From: Candidatus Omnitrophota bacterium
Lineage (GTDB): Bacteria; Omnitrophota; Omnitrophia; Omnitrophales; JACROU01
Reading direction: 5' to 3'
Length of the DNA: 6,581 nucleotides
Assembly: GCA_016206875.1 (NCBI GenBank)
Contig: JACQQR010000249.1
Location: forward strand, 1 to 6,581
Shown here: in pieces, positions 1 to 6,581 of the stretch
Numbering within the stretch: position 1 is the stretch's first letter
Layout of the letters: each line of letters starts with the position of its first letter
Notes under the pieces: model-generated
What the model was told of the DNA's origin: nothing
Databases searched by the model: none
The model's input: the letters and a program-made list of their open reading frames with translations, nothing else
Made by a program: the position numbers and the translations under genes

Positions 1-2
1 CA

Positions 3-290
3 ATGAATGATATTGAAAAATATATCGGCAAACGTAAAACAAGAGACGTTTCTTTTGCCAAAGGATTTGAATCTGGGTATGAAGAGTTCAAAATTGGTGT
101 TCTTCTCCGAAATTCAAGAGAGGAGGCAGGGTTAACTCAAGAACAACTGGCCAAAAAGCTTCGGACAAAAAAATCCGCAATTTCCAGGATAGAAAACCAC
201 GCAGAGGACATTCGTCTATCAACACTTGAAAAATTTGCCGAAGCAATAGGCAAAAAATTATATTTAAATCTCCTTTGGAAAAATGCATGA
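3..290 (+). CDS. XRE-family helix-turn-helix protein, probable HigA-type antitoxin
   Basis: The 95-residue product is a small DNA-binding protein. After a charged N-terminal region (residues 1-30) comes a Cro/CI-type HTH_3 domain at about 33-86. It includes [10 protein letters not shown] (44-53), the recognition-helix stretch [18 protein letters not shown] (56-73) and [13 protein letters not shown] (74-86). The [13 protein letters not shown] pattern is, from family knowledge, typical of antitoxins paired with RelE/ParE/HigB-type toxins. Such proteins neutralise the toxin and repress their own promoter. No toxin gene is visible downstream. In the usual toxin-first order it would lie left of position 1. 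The ATG at 3 is the first codon available and its ribosome site would be outside the window, so a longer N-terminus cannot be excluded. The gene is visibly richer in AT and lysine than the operon downstream, consistent with accessory DNA. It could instead be a stand-alone regulator. Confidence 0.85.
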   Translation: MNDIEKYIGKRKTRDVSFAKGFESGYEEFKIGVLLRNSREEAGLTQEQLAKKLRTKKSAISRIENHAEDIRLSTLEKFAEAIGKKLYLNLLWKNA

Positions 291-322
291 ATTGTATTCA
301 CTGCCACGGACAAATGGAAAAA

Positions 323-399
323 AAAGGTGACTGTCACTTTAGTGACTGTCACCTTTGGAAATAGTGGAAATAGTGACAGTCACTAAAGTGACAGTCACT
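323..399. repeat. Cluster of four 13-bp palindromes (AGTGACWGTCACT) forming nested inverted repeats
   Basis: Four copies of a 13-mer that is palindromic around its centre base lie at 326-338, 341-353, 372-384 and 387-399. Copies 1 and 2 carry T at the centre, copies 3 and 4 carry A. The first and last bases of the copy 1-2 pair are changed to G and C. Each pair is spaced by two bases. The left 28 bp (326-353) is the inverted complement of the right 28 bp (372-399) at 26 of 28 positions, with an 18-nt spacer. The left pair is extended by flanking AAA/TTT (323-325, 354-356). The block starts 32 bp after the HTH stop codon. It could act as a transcription terminator, a protein-binding site or a mobile REP/MITE-type element. 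The sequence alone does not decide between these. Confidence 0.85.
357..374. repeat. Tandem duplication of the 9-mer GGAAATAGT
   Basis: GGAAATAGT occurs twice in direct tandem (357-365 and 366-374). The second copy runs three bases into palindrome copy 3. It lies almost entirely in the spacer between the two halves of the palindrome cluster and may be a slippage product or a target-site-like footprint. Confidence 0.7.
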
Positions 400-404
400 C
401 ATCT

Positions 405-434
405 CCCCTCTCTTGCGGAGCGCCGGGTGAGGGG
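405..434. repeat. Degenerate copy of the GC-rich hairpin repeat family
   Basis: CCCCTC (405-410) pairs with GAGGGG (429-434). The interior contains GCGGAGCG (415-422), and the right side reads GGGTGAGGGG, matching the GGGTGAGGG tail of the repeats at 2722-2730 and 6534-6542. The arms are shorter and more diverged than in those copies, so this looks like an old copy of the same family. It lies only 5 bp after the 13-bp palindrome cluster. Confidence 0.5.
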
Positions 435-596
435 TCTGAACACCTACCCAGATTCTTCGCCCTTTCCGTCCCCAATGGACACTCTTCGGCGGGCCAAGCA
501 GCTTCATTTCATATTTGTGAAAATTTCTCTTTCGATGAGAAGATTTCATGGTAAGCCTTGACTTCGTCTTTGGTATATGCCGTATTTACCTATTGA
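435..596. other. Intergenic stretch with no recognisable gene
   Basis: This is part of the roughly 640-bp gap between the HTH gene and the operon. I see no convincing coding sequence, RNA gene or promoter here. Short open frames exist on both strands, but they run through the palindromes and lack recognisable motifs or good ribosome sites. Confidence 0.6.
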
Positions 597-626
597 AAAC
601 GGCAAAATTATCTAATTTTGCCGTTT
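597..626. repeat. Perfect 14-bp inverted repeat with a 2-nt centre
   Basis: AAACGGCAAAATTA (597-610) is exactly complementary to TAATTTTGCCGTTT (613-626) around the centre TC. Its 3' part, CCGTTT (621-626), can also pair with AAACGG at 637-642, giving an alternative small hairpin. It sits about 40 bp upstream of the ATPase remnant, so it could be an operator or leader hairpin of that lost gene. No U-tract follows, so it is a poor intrinsic terminator. Confidence 0.8.
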
Positions 627-662
627 ATGGAGATTTAAACGGACAAAAATGAGATATTTCAG

Positions 663-848
663 GTGCTGTTAGAGTGGAACTTCTGGAAGAACCCTCTTCC
701 TACCAGTATTCAAAGAACAAATTATCTCCGAAAATTGCAACAATTTATGGCAACCAACCAAGTGGTTACCGTGATGGGGCCCAGGCGGGCTTCGATTTAT
801 TCCTCTCTGGAAATGGTTTACGATTTCTTGATTCGAAAATTCCGCTGA
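663..848 (+). pseudogene. N-terminal remnant of an AAA-type ATP-binding protein (DUF4143-like family)
   Basis: The 61-codon frame opens with GTG and reads MLLEWNFWKNPLP, then TNYLRKLQQFMATNQVVTVMGPRRA. In AAA_14/DUF4143 ATPases, as I know the family, an N-terminal EWN-W segment and a short helix lead into a hydrophobic strand and a G-[PV]-RR-[SAV]-GK-[ST] P-loop. Here the strand VVTVMGPRRA (about residues 34-43) is present, but the GK[ST] is missing: the next residues are SIYSS, and the frame ends 18 residues after RRA. Intact members have about 350-450 residues. The likely history is a deletion or frameshift at the P-loop with loss of the rest. An ATG at 649-651 in another frame, followed by a stop, hints at a second lesion at the start. 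Family assignment rests on motif resemblance only. Only the first ~43 codons are recognisable. Confidence 0.5.
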
Positions 849-860
849 AAATCCACTTTT

Positions 861-896
861 TTGTTTCGTGCTTCCGGGGGGAATATTTTGTATAAT
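861..896 (+). promoter_or_regulatory. Candidate sigma-70-type promoter of the LPS/CTP operon
   Basis: A consensus -10 box TATAAT lies at 891-896, about 35 bp before the first operon start codon. There is no good -35 box at standard spacing: TTGTTT (861-866) is 24 bp upstream of TATAAT. That TTGTTT would fit at 17 bp with an alternative weaker -10, TATTTT (884-889). The implied transcript would begin near 902-904, giving a short leader of about 28 nt. This also argues against using the in-frame GTG at 868 as the start of the first gene. Confidence 0.45.
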
Positions 897-920
897 ATGT
901 GCTTTTAAAAATCCGCAAAA

Positions 921-926
921 AAGGGG
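921..926 (+). promoter_or_regulatory. Ribosome binding site deciding the kinase start
   Basis: AAGGGG ends 4 nt before the ATG at 931. It supports this ATG over the upstream in-frame GTG at 868, which has no comparable site and lies upstream of the TATAAT box. Confidence 0.6.
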
Positions 927-930
927 ATTT

Positions 931-1967
931 ATGCCTTCTGTGGTGCACGAAAACCAATATGTGGAAAAGTCCAAACGGGCCGATTGTACGCGGCTGGTGA
1001 AGCGTTTTCCCCAGTGCCGGATCCTGGTCATCGGAGATTTCATTCTCGACGAATTCATTTGGGGTGATGTGGACCGTATTTCTCCCGAGGCCCCGGTGCC
1101 TGTGGTCAATGTGCGTGCACAATCGTTTATGCCCGGCGGTTCGCTCAATGTAGCCAACAATATCAAGAGCTTGGGCGGCTTGGTGTACCCTTGCGGGGTG
1201 TTGGGGCGTGATATTCATGGTCGAATGCTTCTCATGGCCATGCGCAAACAGGGCATTGACACCGGCGGGGTGATTTATGACAAAACCCGCCCCACCACCT
1301 TAAAAACCCGCATTATTGCCCATTCCCAGCAAGTGGTTCGTTATGACAGGGAAAGCCTTCTTTCCTTGGGTAAAAAAGACTGTGACAAAATTATTGATTT
1401 TGTCGCCAAGAAAATCAAAGACGTGGACGTGATTCTCATTGAAGATTACGGCAAAGGGGTGATCACCGAAGAGCTTTTAAAACAGATTATCCGCATCGCC
1501 CGCCGCGAGAAAAAACGAATTGTTGTCGATCCCAAAGAAAAGCATTTTTCTTATTACTCCGGCGTTACCGCGATTACCCCTAACCATCACGAGGCCTACG
1601 GCGCTGTTCGCAACGGGGAGTTGGGCGGAACATTATCGCTGGAAGAAGTAGGGCAAAAATTATTGAGTCAATTGGAATGTCAAAGCGTGCTCATCACACT
1701 GGGAAAAGACGGCATGGCGCTTTTTGAGAAAAACGGCGATATTACCCGCATCAACACTGCGGCCCGGGAAGTCTACGATGTGGCCGGCGCCGGCGACACG
1801 GTGATTTCCGTTTTTGCGCTGGCCTTGGCGGCAGGGGCCAGCATGAAAGAGGCGGCGAAGATTTCGAATTTGGCGGCGGGCATTGTGGTTGGAAAAGTGG
1901 GCGTGGCCGTGTGCACACCGGAAGAACTTGTCGCCGCGTTTGACAGCTCCCGTGGCCAGAGGTCTTC

Positions 1968-1971
<4 letters not shown>
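931..1971 (+). CDS. hldA: D-glycero-beta-D-manno-heptose-7-phosphate kinase (RfaE domain I / HldA type)
   Basis: This is a 346-residue PfkB/ribokinase-fold sugar kinase. It phosphorylates D-glycero-D-manno-heptose 7-phosphate at C1 with ATP in the cytoplasm, a step towards ADP-heptose for the LPS inner core. The RfaE signature GDFILDEFIWGDVDRI continues into SPEAPVPVV (residues 35-59). The second PfkB region, MPGGSLNVANN, is at 67-77. RYDRES lies near 137-142, EDYGKGV at 171-177, VVDPK at 198-202 and TLGKDGM at 256-262. The C-terminal anion-hole and catalytic signature DVAGAGDT is at 283-290, with Asp289 as the expected base. The length matches the kinase domain alone. The adenylyltransferase domain of bifunctional HldE is absent, so another gene must supply it. 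ATG 931 is chosen for its ribosome site. The stop overlaps the kdsB start by 4 bp (ATGA), implying translational coupling. The roughly 28 residues before the domain are poorly conserved-looking. Confidence 0.93.
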
Positions 1972-5454
<3,483 letters not shown>

Positions 5455-5455
<1 letters not shown>

Positions 5456-6459
5456 TGAACTCTGTGATTGAAAAAAAACCGGCTTTGTCAAAAATTTCAA
5501 AATCCGTCGCACTGGCGAAGCATGTGCTGGATATTGAAGCCCATGCCATCAGCGCTCTGAAGCGCAATGTGGGACGCTCGTTCGAAGAAGCCGTTACTCT
5601 TTTGCTGCAATGTCAGGGCCGCGTGGTGGTGACAGGCATGGGGAAGCCCGGATTTATCGGCCGAAAAATTTCTGCGACTTTTTCTTCTACGGGCACGCCG
5701 AGTGTATTTATGCATCCCGCAGAGGCCGTGCATGGCGACTTGGGCCTGCTCAAACGTGAAGATGTGATGCTGGCCATTTCCAATAGCGGCGAGACAGAGG
5801 AAATCACAAAACTGCTTTCCACAATCAAGAAAATAGGCTCCAAGGTAATTGCCATGACAGGAAATGCCGATTCCACACTGGCAGGTCACGCCAATGTGCT
5901 GCTGCATATCGAAATCAAAAAAGAGGCATGTCCCTTGAATCTCGCGCCCACGGCTTCTACTACGGCGGCTTTAGCGCTGGGCGATGCCTTGGCCATAGCC
6001 GTGCTGGACCGCCGCGGATTTAAGCCGGAAGATTTTGCCTTTCTTCATCCCGGCGGTAGTTTGGGCAAAAAGTTGCTTCGAGTAGGCGACGTGATGCGCA
6101 AGGGACGAGATCAGGCCGTAGTCCCAGAAAACACCCGCGTGCAAGGTGCCTTGATCGCGATTACGAAAGCTCGGGCTGGCTGCTGTGTCATCACGAATGC
6201 CTCGGGCCGGCTGCTCGGCATTTTTACCGACGGCGATTTAAGGCGCCGCCTGGAATCGGGAGAAAAAAATTTATTGAATTTGCCTGTGCTGGAGATAGCG
6301 ACAAAAAAACCCCTTTCTATTGAAGAAAATAAATTAGCCGCGGAGGCGTTGCAAATTTTAAGAGATAAAAAAATTGACGAACTTCCCGTAGTAAACAATG
6401 CCGGAAAAGTAGTGGGTTTATTGGATGTGCAAGATTTGTTGAAAGTGGGATTTGTGTGA
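5455..6459 (+). CDS. kdsD: D-arabinose-5-phosphate isomerase (KdsD/KpsF family)
   Basis: The enzyme interconverts ribulose 5-phosphate and arabinose 5-phosphate, the first committed substrate for Kdo. The 334 residues match the family (about 328 in E. coli). A SIS sugar-isomerase domain spans about 40-185: VVVTGMGKPGFIGRK (57-71), SSTGTPSVFMHPAEAVHGD (77-95), SNSGETEE (109-116), PLNLAPTASTT (160-170) and HPGGSLGKKLL (198-208). Two CBS domains follow (about 212-270 and 275-334), the first with GIFTDGDLRRRL (255-266), the second ending VVGLLDVQDLL. Lys64, Glu116, Glu157 and His198 align with the catalytic residues reported for E. coli KdsD (Lys59, Glu111, Glu152, His193). GMGKPGF replaces the usual GMGKSGH near the active site. 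The ATG shares one base with the kdsA stop codon (TAATG). KdsC, the next enzyme commonly encoded, is not seen before the window ends. Confidence 0.95.
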
Positions 6460-6502
6460 AGAAGAAAGGTTGTAATTGTTTAGCCCGCTCGAGTTTCGCG
6501 GC

Positions 6503-6542
6503 CCCTCTCCCTCGCGAGAGGGAGAGGGATTCAGGGTGAGGG
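6503..6542. repeat. GC-rich hairpin repeat downstream of kdsD
   Basis: CCCTCTCCCTC (6503-6513) pairs perfectly with GAGGGAGAGGG (6518-6528) over the loop GCGA, followed by GGGTGAGGG (6534-6542). Arms and tail match the kdsB elements almost base for base, so this is a clear family member. It begins 44 bp after the kdsD stop. No U-tract follows, so classical intrinsic termination is unlikely, though the hairpin may protect the transcript 3' end or weaken read-through. Confidence 0.92.
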
Positions 6543-6572
6543 TGGGTGGCGAAAAGGGCACGAAATTTCAAA

Positions 6573-6581
6573 CCCTCACCC
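6573..6581. repeat. Start of an inverted repeat copy cut by the window edge
   Basis: CCCTCACCC is the exact reverse complement of the GGGTGAGGG tail at 6534-6542. It is probably the first 9 bases of an opposite-orientation copy whose hairpin would lie beyond the window. Confidence 0.6.

Noticed and set aside
323..399. CRISPR array
   Set aside because: The units are 13 bp with 2-bp or 18-bp spacing and alternate orientation. There are no regular unique spacers and no cas genes.
355..561. Short open frames on both strands across 349-561
   Set aside because: They are made of palindrome and repeat sequence, have no recognisable motif, and overlap each other on opposite strands.
868..930. Longer kinase N-terminus from the in-frame GTG at 868
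   Set aside because: It would start upstream of the TATAAT box (891-896), lacks a ribosome site, and adds 21 residues with no family match. ATG 931 has AAGGGG at good spacing.
291..930. tRNA or other structured RNA gene in the intergenic region
   Set aside because: I saw no cloverleaf, T-loop motif or known riboswitch core. The structure present is accounted for by simple palindromes.
669..1218. Minus-strand open frames of 150-165 codons over the ATPase relic and kinase start
   Set aside because: They are antisense to a well-supported kinase and have no recognisable motif; such frames are common opposite real genes.
6503..6528. Intrinsic terminator of the operon
   Set aside because: The stem is strong, but ATTCAGGG follows instead of a T-run, and the same hairpin occurs inside kdsB, where termination would cut the operon.

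Overview
The window suggests a Gram-negative (diderm) bacterium that makes lipopolysaccharide. Most of it (931-6459) is one tightly packed plus-strand operon of five genes for the inner-core sugars of LPS and for CTP. The order is heptose-7-phosphate kinase (rfaE1/hldA-like), kdsB, pyrG, kdsA, kdsD. From memory, a kdsB-pyrG-kdsA-kdsD order occurs in Deltaproteobacteria such as Geobacter. Together with the abundant CCCTCTCCC/GGGAGAGGG repeats, this points weakly to an uncultured deltaproteobacterial or Omnitrophota-like lineage. The phylum is inference only.

Layout. At 3-290 lies a small XRE/HigA-type helix-turn-helix gene, probably the antitoxin half of a toxin-antitoxin pair whose toxin would be off the left edge. 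Positions 291-930 hold no intact gene. In order they contain a cluster of four 13-bp palindromes (326-399), a degenerate copy of the operon repeat (405-434), featureless sequence, an almost perfect 30-bp palindrome (597-626), a decayed AAA-ATPase N-terminus (663-848), and a TATAAT box with a good Shine-Dalgarno sequence in front of the operon. From 931 to 6459 every gene junction overlaps (4, 8, 29 and 1 bp), which implies translational coupling. The right end (6503-6581) is a hairpin repeat followed by the edge of a second, inverted copy.

How the genes work together. KdsD makes D-arabinose 5-phosphate, and KdsA condenses it with phosphoenolpyruvate to Kdo-8-phosphate. A phosphatase (KdsC, not in this window) would release Kdo, and KdsB activates it with CTP to CMP-Kdo. 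PyrG makes that CTP, so cofactor supply and use sit side by side. The kinase feeds the ADP-heptose branch of the same LPS core.

Most notable observation: a family of GC-rich hairpin repeats has invaded the operon and become part of the coding sequence. Two tandem hairpins encode most of a roughly 37-residue C-terminal tail on KdsB. A long hairpin lies inside the unusually long KdsA N-terminus. A probable relic lies in the 52-residue PyrG tail. This resembles the in-frame palindromic elements known from Rickettsia. I found no strong evidence for a wholly new multi-gene system.
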